NCBI RefSeq assembly: GCF_003597395.2
Contig: NC_133773.1
Coordinates: 144,891,183 to 144,955,182, forward strand
From: Chelonoidis abingdonii
Lineage: Eukaryota; Chordata; Testudines; Testudinidae
Length of the DNA stretch: 64,000 nt
Direction of reading: 5' to 3'
Shown here: in pieces, positions 37,201 to 49,200 of the stretch
Numbering within the stretch: position 1 is the first letter of the stretch
Layout: the number at the start of each line of letters is the position of its first letter
Translations under genes and position numbers: made by a program
The notes under the pieces: model-generated
What the model was told of the DNA's origin: nothing
The model's database searches: none
Seen by the model: only the letters and a program-made list of their open reading frames with translations

Positions 37201-40200
37201 CCACCAGCTCTGAGGTCTCGTCTCCAGCAGTAGCCAAAGTAGGATGCTTCGCCAGAAGTGCAGCCCTCCCCTCCCCACTAATGTATGGAGGGGTCCCTTA
37301 TCTAGCCCCCCTGTCTAGGCCAGTGGGCGGGGGGCTCTGGGCTGCGCTGGTGGATACAGAGGCATTTTTCTCTGAACCTTGCACAGTTCAACTGTGCAAA
37401 GAACTTACAGAGGACGTTCAAAGTGCCTGGGGAAGAGCTTCTAACCCTCTCCTGGGTCTTCACCGTGCAGTGGTAGGATGCAGCATCAGCGGTGGTGACC
37501 TTGGGAAACACGAGTGACCTGCCAGGGCCCTCACTGAACCATATGTTGTTCTTATACCAGATGTAGTGCGGCATCCCAGGGGCATCACTGTCAACTGCAC
37601 AGGTCAGGTTAACAGCATCCCCCTCGTGGACATCCGGCGAAGGAGAGATCCAGACCCTTGCAGCTGGGAGGAAAGACTAATGTGAGAAAATGTTTCTATA
37701 CTATGGGTGTGGATGGATGGATAGATGGATGGATAGATAGATAAAGGGCATGTATGGAGATGGACAGATGGATATGACGGTTATGTAGAGGGATGGATGG
37801 ATACAGCGATACGTACGGAGATGCAAGGATTAGAGAGAGAGAGAGAGATACAGGGATAAGTATGGGGAAGGATGGACAGATAGATACACGGGTATGTAAG
37901 GAGATGGATGGATGGATGGATGCAGGGGTATGTATGAAAATGCATGAACAGATAGATAGATAGACAGATACAGGGGGTATTTTGGTGGATGGATGGATAT
38001 AGGGGTATGTATGGGGATGGATGGATGGATAGGTAGATACAGGGGATATTTAGGTGGATGGTTGGATACAGGGGTATGTATGGCCGGATCTATAGCTATA
38101 AGAGGTATGTAGGTAGGTGACTGGCTGGCTGGATACAGCAGTGTGTAGGGGGATAGATGGAGGGATGGATCCAATTCCCATGGCAGTAGATGGCAATGTT
38201 GCACTCACTCTCTGCAGTGAAGTTCAGTGAGGTGGTTGCATTGCCATACGCGTTACTAGCAGAACACACATACTCTCCTTCATCCTCCATCACCACAGCC
38301 TGAATCTCCACCTTCAAGCTGTTGTGTGATGAGGAGACACTGACTCGCTGTCTGGCTGCAGGGTGGGAGCCAGTGGTGGAAGCCACAAGTTCGCCTCCTC
38401 TGAACAGAGATAACTCTGACTGTGGGTCACTATCAACAGTGCACTGGAGAACGCCCAGCTGCCCATCCGGTGTCTCCAGGAAGGAGGTCAGCTGGGGCTC
38501 CCGGGGCGGATCTGTTGGGATGAGACACTCACATTAAGGCACAGTGAACATGGTCTTCAGTTGTCCTCATCTTAAGCCTTTAATGCCACGATTCCTTCTT
38601 TGATCAGCAAGGCCTTGTTTCTAGGGCTGCCAGCCTATTTCACCAGCACAACATTCACAGTCAGTTGCTTGAAACGTCTATGCTGGATCCCTTCTCCCCT
38701 CACAACCCTTTATCTCTTAAGTCAGCAGTTCTCAAACTGGGGGTCAGGACCTCATTTTAATGGGGTCCCAGGGCTGGCTCAGACTTGCTGGGGCCCAGGG
38801 CCAAAGCCTGAGCCCCATCCCTGGGACCGAAGCTGAAGCCTGAGTGCCACCACCCAGGGCTCCAGCCCTGGGTGGTGGGGCTCAGATTACAGGCCCCCTG
38901 CCTGGGGATGAAGCCCTTGGGTTTCAGCTTTGGACCTCCTGCCTGGAGCAGTGGGGCTCGGGCTTTGACCCTCCACCCACGGCAGTGGGGCTCGAGCAGG
39001 CTCAGGCTTCTGTCCCCCCTCTTGGGGTCATGTAGTAATTTTTGTTGTCAGAACGGGGTCACGGTACAATGAAGTTTGAGAACCCGTCTTAAGTCCTTTT
39101 ATCTTGTAAGTTCTCCATTGCAGACACTACCACACTATAAATAATAGAAGGAGAAGATGGAAAGACAGATCCACCCAGAAGAATCTGATCACACCATCCC
39201 ATTCCCATTTGAAAATCGAAATTAAAGAGTCCACTGCAAATACTTTTTAATTTATATTTGTGGTTCGCTTCTCTTCCTAGAGCTGGTTGGGAATTTTCGA
39301 TGCAATTTTTGGGGGTCAAAAATTTTTCATGAATTGAAAATGAAACTGCTTGTGAAACAGTCGGTTTCAACAAATTTCTGGCCTTGAAGAATGTTTGGAA
39401 AAAAAGTTGCAAAAGATTTTAAATGAAAAAAACAGCAGTTTTTGAGTTCAAAATGACTTTGTTTTGAAAAGTCAGCCAGTTAAACCTTTAAAAAAGGTTA
39501 ACAACGAAAGAAAAGTTCAAAATCAAAACAAAATATTTCCATTGATCTGGACCTGAAGTTTGGTTTTGTTGTTTTTGTTTGTTCAGTTTGCAGAAAAATT
39601 TTGAGATTTTGGTGTTTGATCCAGATCCAGGATGGGAAAGTTCTTCCAGCTCCTGAAAATTTTCACAGGATGGGAAAAAATTTTCCCCCTTGGCTCTGCC
39701 TCCGACAGTGTAAATGCCATGATACAGGTGGGCAGCCCTACATATGCTTATTGCTGAGCATTCCTGATGAATAGTCATTGATATTTCTTCCTGTGTGTTG
39801 ACGAGGGCAGCCCAGAGGGTCCAACGAGATTCCTTATTTAAGCAAAGGCCCAAAAGTGCAAGTGATGACACTTTAATAGAAGGGCGACGCACAGGGGTGC
39901 TGGGAAGAGGCTGGAATTGATTCCAGCTGCCTGGTTACAAAGGTCATTGCTGGCCTGACACAGCGGGGAGACATGTCCATCAGCTACTTCCTTGTGCCAT
40001 CCACTCACAGCCGTTAGTGGATTCATTCTCACAACATGCCTTTGCGGCAAGGGGTCTGTAAGACCGCCATGTTATGGTTGTGGGACTAAGGCACAGAGAT
40101 ACTATGGCCCAGACCTAACTCCCACTGAAATGGGTCCTGGCCTGACTCTTTCTCCAGGATGTGTGGCCTGTACCGTCTCCTGCTCTGCTCAATAAATCTT

Positions 40201-43200
40201 TGATACAACATTGGCAAGGGTCAGGGTGAAACCTGTGCCCCTTCCACTGTTCTTGTTCCTTCTCCGCTCAGGCAAATTCCTACTGAGTTCAGCGTGAATG
40301 TTACCAAGCAATACGGGCTCCTGCCTCTGGTTTGTCATGATCAGTGCCAGAAACTCTCTCTCTAGAGCCATCAGAAGGAATAGGCTGTCCTGGAGCAGGG
40401 CCCTGGTTCATGGAATCTCGGCCAGCCATGGCCTGTGGCAGTCGCAGAGCTGTGCAGAAACTGCCATCTTCAGTTCAGGGGGAGATTCGTGATTTGGAAA
40501 AGTCTTTGGTTCCAGAATGGAACAAAATCAAAGAATTCTGAAATTTCCTGCTAGCCAAAATTCTAAAGAAAAAATAAATAAAATTTCAGGTCAATCAAAA
40601 CGTTTCATTTTGACAACATTGAAACGTTTCGTCCTGATTTTGCCTTTTTGTTTTCATTTGATGTGATTATTTTATAATAAAAAGGGAAAAAAATCAGAAA
40701 CCAAAAGTCATGTCAAAACGGAAAAGTGAAACGTGCTGGTCCGAGAAGGCTGCAATGGAACGTTGGACCCGATTGAAATGCTTTTTTCACCTTTTGGTTT
40801 CAAAACAAATTTTCACCAAAGACGATGCATTTCTGCGAAACGTTTTGCTTTAGATGAATCAGCATTTCCTGCCGGGAAAATCTCCCGTTGGAAAATTTCC
40901 AACCAGCTCCGGGAATAGCCACCCTCTAGCAGGGGCTCTGGAGAAAAACAATATACCCAGCCCAGGGCATAGTTAAGCAGCAATGCAATGCAACGGTCTG
41001 CTCCACTATCCACTGACATCAATGAGACGCTGTCCACAGACCTCCATAAGAACTGGCTCAGCCTCCACCTGGATAAACAAGGTCACTTACAAGAGACGTG
41101 TAAGCTCACGGCTGGGGAGATGCTGCTGCTGGTTCCCTCGGGGTTGTGAGCTTTGCAGTGGTAAGAGCCAGTATCCCCACTGGTTATGTGTGGAAAGGCG
41201 AGGAAGCTGTCTGAGCTCTCTTGAAGCCGGTGGCTGTTTTTGTACCAGGTGTAGGTGGCGTCCTCTGGAGCATTTCCTGTCACATCACATGTCAGGGAGA
41301 CATCATCCCCTTCCTGCACGTCCGTGGAGGGCGTAATTAGAACTCTGGCCGCTAGAGGATGGAGACAAACCACCACAAAGAGAGATAACAACAGCCTGGA
41401 TCTCAGAAGCAAGTTGAATCCTACCTCTGGTCCCACCCTAGATGGCCCCGACATGCCAAGTTTGGATCTGAATCCAAAATACGGGGGCTGCTATTCGGGC
41501 AGTTCTGATTCAGCCTTTTATATCCAAGATGGGAAATCCAGATCTGGAAATGGTTCTAAAGCTCCCACAAAACTCAGGGGGATAGAGGTTGCATTCAGTG
41601 TGTCGGCTCATTACAGACACAGGCTTGAATTGCAGACTCTGGATCCAGATCCAAACTTCCCTGAAACTCAGGCTTTGGGTCTGGGGTTCTGATTTTGGCG
41701 TAACCCTAATTTCCATCACCATCCGTCAAGGCCTTTTCTTCTCCTCCAAGAATCCCCACCTGCCTCAGTTTACACCATTCCAGTGCACTTCCCCGCCCTC
41801 CCCATGCTGGCTCAGGTCTTGGCAGTGGCACTCCAGCCTTACTCACTACAAAGTCAATGACAGTTTGCCTGAGGAAGGACTGAGCAAGGACATCAAGATC
41901 TAGTCTGTGGTTTGTAAACTTCTTGGGGCAGAGATCTTTATCTGCCTGCCTGGGCGGGACTGTGCATGCCTCTCAGGCGACATCGACAATAGAGCCCCAA
42001 ATGCTCCTGTTGGTGCTTTCCAATCAGGATCACCCACCTTTACTACGCTGCCACCTCTGCAGTGGAACATGATAACTGTTTATGCAGCAATGCTACATAA
42101 CAGGTTAGGACAGGAAGTGAAGGCTACGGTGTCCAATAAATGCAGCAGAGAGGACTTAGGCCAAATACTCATTAAAGTACCCGTGAATGCAGAGAGGGCT
42201 CTTCCTCTCCTAGGGTGATGGGCAAGTCCTACCCGAATGCTCCCGGGAGTTATTCATCTAGGGGCAGCTGCAAGGCAGCCCAGAGGATTCAGGGGGCCTG
42301 GGGTCTTCGGCAGCAGGGGGCCCCCGCCACCGAATTGCCGCCAAAGATCCAGCACTTCGGCGGCAGGTCCCAGGGCAGAAGGACCCCCCGCCGCTGAATT
42401 GCCACCAAAGACCCGGAGCGAGTGAAGGACCCTGCTCCAGGGCCCCTGAAAAACTCTCGTGGGGGCCCTGCAGGGCCTGGGGCAAATTGCCCCACTTGCC
42501 CCCTGCCTCTGGGCGGCTCTGGGCAGCTCCCCTGTTTAACGGTTCTCAGATGCTCAGCTACATTCCTCCTCACCCTCTTCATTACAGGTCATTTCCCTGC
42601 ATATCCTCTGCCCTTCCTAGCTATACACAGAAGACCTCTCCCCCATCTTGTGGTATTTCTAGGTGGGTGCGTACTAGGAGTCTCCATTCTCACAGCATTT
42701 CCAGCCTGGTTTTGTAGCCTGAGAAAGCTGGTCCAAGATTCGGAGAAGCAGCCAAATTTGAAGACATTTCTCCAGACAGACCCTATGAAACCTGTAGCCA
42801 ATCACCTGTCTCTAGTGCAGGGACCCCTTGTCATAAACAGATAGCTAAGGGTTAATGTTTCTTTTACCTGTAAAGGGTTAACGAAGGGAACCAAACACCT
42901 GACCAGAGGACCAATCAGGAAACTGGGTTTTTCAAAGCTAAGGGAGGGAATGTTTTGGGTCTGTGTCTTTTGTCTGTCTCTCAGCTATGAGAGGGATCTT
43001 TCTATCTTCAAGCTTCTAATCTTCAGTTTCCCAGTTGTGAGTACAAAGGTAGCACAACAATAGGCTTTTATATTTTATTGGGTTTTTTTTTGTATTTACA
43101 TGTGTGTAGTTGCTGAAATGTTTAAATTGTAATTCTTTTTGAATAAGGTTGTTTATTCCTTTTTTCTTTTAAGCAATTGACCCTGTATTGTCAACTTGAT

Positions 43201-46200
43201 ACAGAGAGTATGTTTATGTGTTTTTCTTTCTTTTTAAGACCTGTTTGAGTTTTCTCTGGGTAGGCTAAGGAACGAAGGGAAGGGAAATTCTCTTTGTGTT
43301 ATATCTACGGAGGGTGGATCTGAACAGCCTCAGGGGAAGAAGGAGGGGGAAGAGGAGAGATACTTAATCTCTCGGTGCTTGTGTTTCAAGGACTTGAAGC
43401 TGTATCTTCCAGGGGAAGCCTGGGAGGGGGTAAAGAGAAGACAAGGGGAGGGGGGTTATTTCCCTTTGTGGTAAGACTCAGGGCTTCTGAGTCTTGGGGT
43501 CCCCCAGAGAAGGTTTTGGGAGACCAGGGAGGGAGCCAAGCACTGGAATCACTTGGCTGGTGGCAGCGATATCAGATCTAAGCTGGTAATTAAGCTTAGA
43601 GGGTTCATGCTAGCTTCTCAGTTTATGAACGCTAAGGTTCAAATCTGAGTAGGAAGCTACGACACCCCTGCCTGGTCCAAAGGCTTCCTAGGAGGTCCTT
43701 GTCCCCATGGAACTCCTGAGGCCCTAGAATCAAAGTAGCATCTGACCACTCCCTAGCAGCACGGGATCTAGGACACACAGATGAGCAGTTCTGCATGCGC
43801 CCAGCAGAGGGCAGTGCTGCACATGCCCTGTAGCCATTTCCTCCGTACTCACTTTGCACACGGAAGTACAGGAGCCCAGAAGATGTGCCGTAGGCATTGC
43901 TAGCGGTGAAGCGATAGTTCCCTTCGTCCTCCAGCGTGATGTCCCGGATCTCCACCCTGAGGGAGTTCGGGGAGGCAGTGATGCCGATCCGTTGGGCAGC
44001 TGCAGTCCTGGAGCCGGTGAAGGCCACGAGTTTGCCTCCTTTATACAGGGACAGCTGGGCCGGGGGGTTGCTGTCCACCATGCACTGGATGATGGCCAGT
44101 CTGCCCATCTCCGCCTCCAGGAACGAGGTCATTCGGGGATTCCTGGGGGCATCTGAAGAGTCAGGAGGAAAGATCATCCTCAAGTTATAAATGTCTTGAG
44201 GCTTGTTTAAAAACCCCTCCTATCCCTCTTGGACCATCCCATGGCCACCTAGATCCTCACCATTGTCATCACTCTGCTGCATACCACAGCCACTAGAAAC
44301 CTTACAGGGGGCACAGCAATGGAACTCAGCTCCTCGTCTGATTGAGCTAGCAGAGAATCGCCCTTAGCTGTGAGCTGTACTGGGGCTATGACACAAAAGA
44401 AAAGCTCTGATTCCATCCAGTAGAGAGAATCACACACACGAAGGCACATGATCTCATGCATGCTAAAATACACACACACATTCTAAGACACACATGCTCA
44501 CTTGCCTGCTAAAATACACAGACACGCTCATGTGTATTCTAACACACACACACACGATCTCACCCACACCCACACTAGCTGGTTAATTACAGACAGGCTA
44601 TTTATTGTCAGTTCTGCTCAGGTTTTAGCTTCCTATGGTGACCCTTGAAAAGAATACAGCCTAGCCCCAAATCTACTCTTGCTGGCCATTCCTGCTGGCA
44701 GATCTGCAGTGGAGGAGGCAGTCTCTCATCAGCAGTGACCAAGAGAAAAGCAGAGTGGAAGCTGATACTAGTGACCGAAAGCAGGAGAATGAGTTTCTGA
44801 GGTTTTGAGACTGACACGAAGAAACCGACAGTGAGTTTTAAAAAGCCAGGCGAGCAGTTTGGATCCTAAAGCAAACAGCCCGGCTGTGCGAGGATGGGAG
44901 GGGAAGCGACGGCACTGTGCGTGTTAGACGACAGCACAGGGTCTGCACGCGGGCTGGTCGCCAGAGTTCAATAAGTCACGTTTGATCACAATGTTTCACA
45001 GGTAGCTTCCCTCCGGAACAGATGCACGTGTCACCCATTCGTACTCAGGGTGGCGCATGGTCCCCCTCTAGCGGTTGGATCACATGGAGGTCGGTGGGCT
45101 GGCTCCAGCCTTGAGCTCACAGCCCTGGGTATTTTAGCACGGGCAGTGGGAGCTCGTACTTTTAGAGATAGGTCCTTGTTTGGGGCATAACAGGGTCTTC
45201 AGCTTCCATGTGATTCGGCCACTACTGGGGCCAGAGCATCAGCCTGAGTAAGCCTGGATTACGTGTGCACATACGTGTTGGCACACACACATGCTCCTGC
45301 ATGTATGCAAGAGCCCAGACACACACAAACAATGCACACAGGTGCACATACACTCACACATGCACACACCCACACAATCATACACGTGCACACTACATGG
45401 ACCCATGCACCCACATGAACACACGTGCAGCCACCGACATGTAGCCAAATGCACCCTCACATGTACACACAACCTCAACGCGCACCTGCAAGTGTAGTTA
45501 GGTGTGTTGGTTGGGACAGGACTGACTGCACCACTGGGGCCCATGCGTACGTGCTCCTGTGGGAACCTGCCACTGCCATGAAGATTCAAAGTGTTTGGAA
45601 CTTACACAGCACATTCAGCGAGACCAAGGCGGAGCTTCTGCTTGTTCCGTTATTCGTTGCCTTGCAGTAATAGACCCCGGCATCTGTACTGGCCACCCGC
45701 TGGAACACCAGGGAATTGGCCAGGCCCTCGGACAGCCACTGGCCATTTCTGTACCAGCTGTACTTAGTCATAGCCGATGAGTTGCTGCTCACGTGGCAGG
45801 TCAGGTTGACCCCCTGGCCTTCCTGCACCTCTGGGGCCGGCGTGGCAATCATCCTCGCCGCTGAGTGGGGAAGAGAGAAAACAGGATTCAGGGACTGAGC
45901 GACGGGGGAAGAGCAAAGCAACGAAAGATGTGTCTCTTTGGGTACATTATGGGGCATGACATAACTGTCTGCTAGGGCTGGAGGGCCAAGGGGGCAGGTG
46001 GTTGTTAAGGGCAGCCCATGGGGGTATATGAAGGAGCAAGGGGATGGGCTTAGCCCAAGGGGGAGTTAGTCTGTGTATCCTAGACTACATTTCCTGCTAG
46101 TGCAATCTGTCCCCAAGAGATGGCCTGGAGCCCCATTGCATGGGACATTTAAAAGTTAGACTCAACAGAGCTCTAGAAAATGTTCTGGAGGGAGCAGTCC

Positions 46201-49200
46201 TGCCCCTTGGTGCTAGAAGCATAGAAAAGGGTCTTTTCCATCACTAGATTCTGTGATTCGATTAGGCTGGGGACAGGCTCTCAAGAGAAGCGGTGGTAGC
46301 TGTAACAGACAGTTAAAACTGGAGTAGGCAAAGTCCTGGAGAATGCACAGCAGAATGTGCGTGTGAGGTTTTCTGTGGGGGGGAGGGGGAGTACCTTGGG
46401 GGCAGCATACATTAGATGACCTTGTATATCAGAGTTGTATGATGCTTTGAGAGGGGAACTTTGAACACAGCGCCAGATTCTGATCTCAGTTACACCAGTG
46501 TAAATGCATAATAATTCTATCGCTTTCAGCGGCGTGAATCTGGATTTACCTTGGTGTTCCTGAGATCAGAATCTGGCTCACAGAAGGGGATTGTTGCCTC
46601 TTGGACTATCGCCGGCTTTGAGGGACTTTGGAACATTTTGCAAATTTCACAATTGTCTTTTTTTTTAGCAGCAAATGAATCAATCGTTTCAAATGTCACA
46701 AAGGGGCCATTATGCTGCCCTCATTTGGCAACCATTTTCCTACAGCTATCCCCGAGTTCTGTCAAATGGCCGGTGCTTGGCAAAATGTGCATGGCCTAAT
46801 GTCATTTGTGATATGTCGTATTTATCCAGTATTGCTTCTCCATGCACAGAAGCTTGGTTTTATGTAGCAAACTCTGTCAAAAGGCCCAGATTGGACACTT
46901 ACATTTCAGGCAGTTTCCTCCCTTCATGATGGAGTAGATGACCTCTTGAGGTCTCGTCCAGCCCTAGGTTTCTATGAATCTATGATATTTAATATTCAGT
47001 GGTTCCATAGGATACTGTGGAATCTCCCCTTTAACTTGTTCCTTTTATGGATCCCATCCCACTAACTTGGATGCCATCCTAGGAAGCAATGGGGCATCCC
47101 CTACAGGAGTTAATAGGGTGGGATCAGTAGTGAATCATCCATAGATTTATAGATTCCAAGCCCAGAAGGGACAACTGTGATCTAGACTGACCTTCTGCAT
47201 AGCCCAGGCTGGAGATCTGCCCCACAATAATCCCTAGAGTTGAGCTGTTAGACAAACGTCCCACCTTAATTCAAAACTTGCCAGTGATGGAGAATCCACC
47301 CCGACCTTTGGGAAATTGTTCCAGTGGTGAATGAAGCTCAGGGTGACCAAAGGATGTGATACTTATTCAATCCCTTGCAACAGCCATTTCGCTAAGGATT
47401 CAATCCAGGGCCGTGAGAGGAGTCGGTGGGACGCGACCTGCCCTCCAGTGAATCCCCATTGCGATCAATGGAATTGCTGGGTTGTTTTTGTTTTTTTTAT
47501 AACAGCAGAAGGATTAGCGTGAATCGTCCCTTACCGCCAACACAGGGGCCTGGCCCCCTCCCTGCCTGCCTGGGTCTCTCTCCCACCACACACAGTTGGA
47601 AAGGCCAGTTCCCTTTGACAAAAGGAACCTAGCTGGGGACTCACTCTCTGCACTGAAGACCATGGAGGTGCTTGCATTGCCATAGGCGTTCCTAGCCGAG
47701 CACACATAGGTCCCTTCGTCCTCCAGCACCACCTCGCGGATTTCCACCTTCAGGCTGTTGTACGATGGCGTCGCACTGAGCTTCTGGCCGGCTGAGCGGG
47801 AGCCACTGGTGGAAGCTACTAATTCATCTCCTCTGTACAGGGCTAATTCGGACTGTGGGTCGCTGTCGGTGGTGCACAGGATGATGCCCAGGTGCCTGTT
47901 CTGCGTCTCTAGCAGGGAGGTCATCTGGGGCCGTCTCGGTGGGACTGCAGAGTTAAAATGTTGTTGGCCGATATGTTATTTGACATATGATTGTTTACTA
48001 GATTAGGAGAAACCCTTCCAACGCCCCTCGCCTTCCCCAGCGCTCCAATGAGTCCTTCTGATGGCACCAGCAGCCAGGCTGTTGCTTCAGTCTCTTTCTT
48101 TGCTCAAACAGGCGTGGGCCAATAAAGACAAGACAGGAATCTGGTCAGAATTGGAATCTGGAGCAACTGAAGGTCCCTGAGCTGCCAGCCTCACTTTGAT
48201 ATGACAGACCGTATGTTCTGGGGCAGAACTTTGGGAGTTTAGATGATAACAATGGGCCAGACCCTCAGCTGGTGTCAATTCGCAGAGCTCTATTTTCTTC
48301 AGTGGAGCTACTCTGATTTACACCCATTCAGGAGCTGGCCCAAGGATCGTGCATTTGTATGGAGCCTTGGATCCAGATAGAGGCCAGAGATTTAAACTCA
48401 TACACAAGCTATGGGTAGGGAGCATGGCATCCACCTCTGAAATGCACATGCAGCTGTGAGGTGGAACGTAGCAGCTGTGAGGTGGAACGTAGCAGCTGTT
48501 TTACAGTGCACAGCAACTCTACACTCATGTTAAGGGCAGGAAGCAAAAACAATGGTTTCTTCTTAAAACAGGGAGAAGTAACTGGCAAGACGAACAGCAG
48601 TTACCGCAAGCAGAATTTGGGCGTGCACCAGAGTTAATACTTTTTCGAAGAATGCCAGCCAGGGCCTGTTTTTACTGACCATGAATGGTCAGGATACTAG
48701 TTCTACTCTACATCTCACTGCAAGATGACAACTCCACCAGCACCATGCCAGTTTAGCACCCTGCTGTGGAATCTGGATTGTGAACTCAGCTAGAAGGTTG
48801 CGGGGTCCTGCAGGCTAGCTACGTCACATCAGCTGCAGGACCAGGACGGTATTGCCAGATTGATCTGATTAACTGACTTGCATCTTACTTTAATAAAGGC
48901 TCTCAGGGCCAGATTCTGCTCTCAGACAGGCTTGTGTAAATCTGGAGTCACTCTGGTATAAATCTGGAGACACTCCATTGATTCAGGGATCACTTTAGTT
49001 TCACGATGGGGCAGCTGAGGGCAGAACATGGCCATTAGTGTGTGAATTATGGCCTCCCCAAGGTGTTCCTCCAGCTGATCTAAGGATTAGCCAGTTCCCT
49101 AATCACAAAGAATTCCCCCTTTACCTTTATCCCAGGGGCTGTGGAAGGAAGGTCATACTTACACAGCACCCGCAGAGTGACAGCCGGAGAGGTGCTGCTG

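Noticed and set aside
37830..38204. Pro/Tyr/Ile-rich minus-strand frame resembling a low-complexity protein
   Set aside because: It is a translation of the tetranucleotide array in an intron.
45239..45589. Cysteine-rich minus-strand frame resembling a metallothionein or keratin-associated protein
   Set aside because: It is a translation of CA-rich simple repeat.
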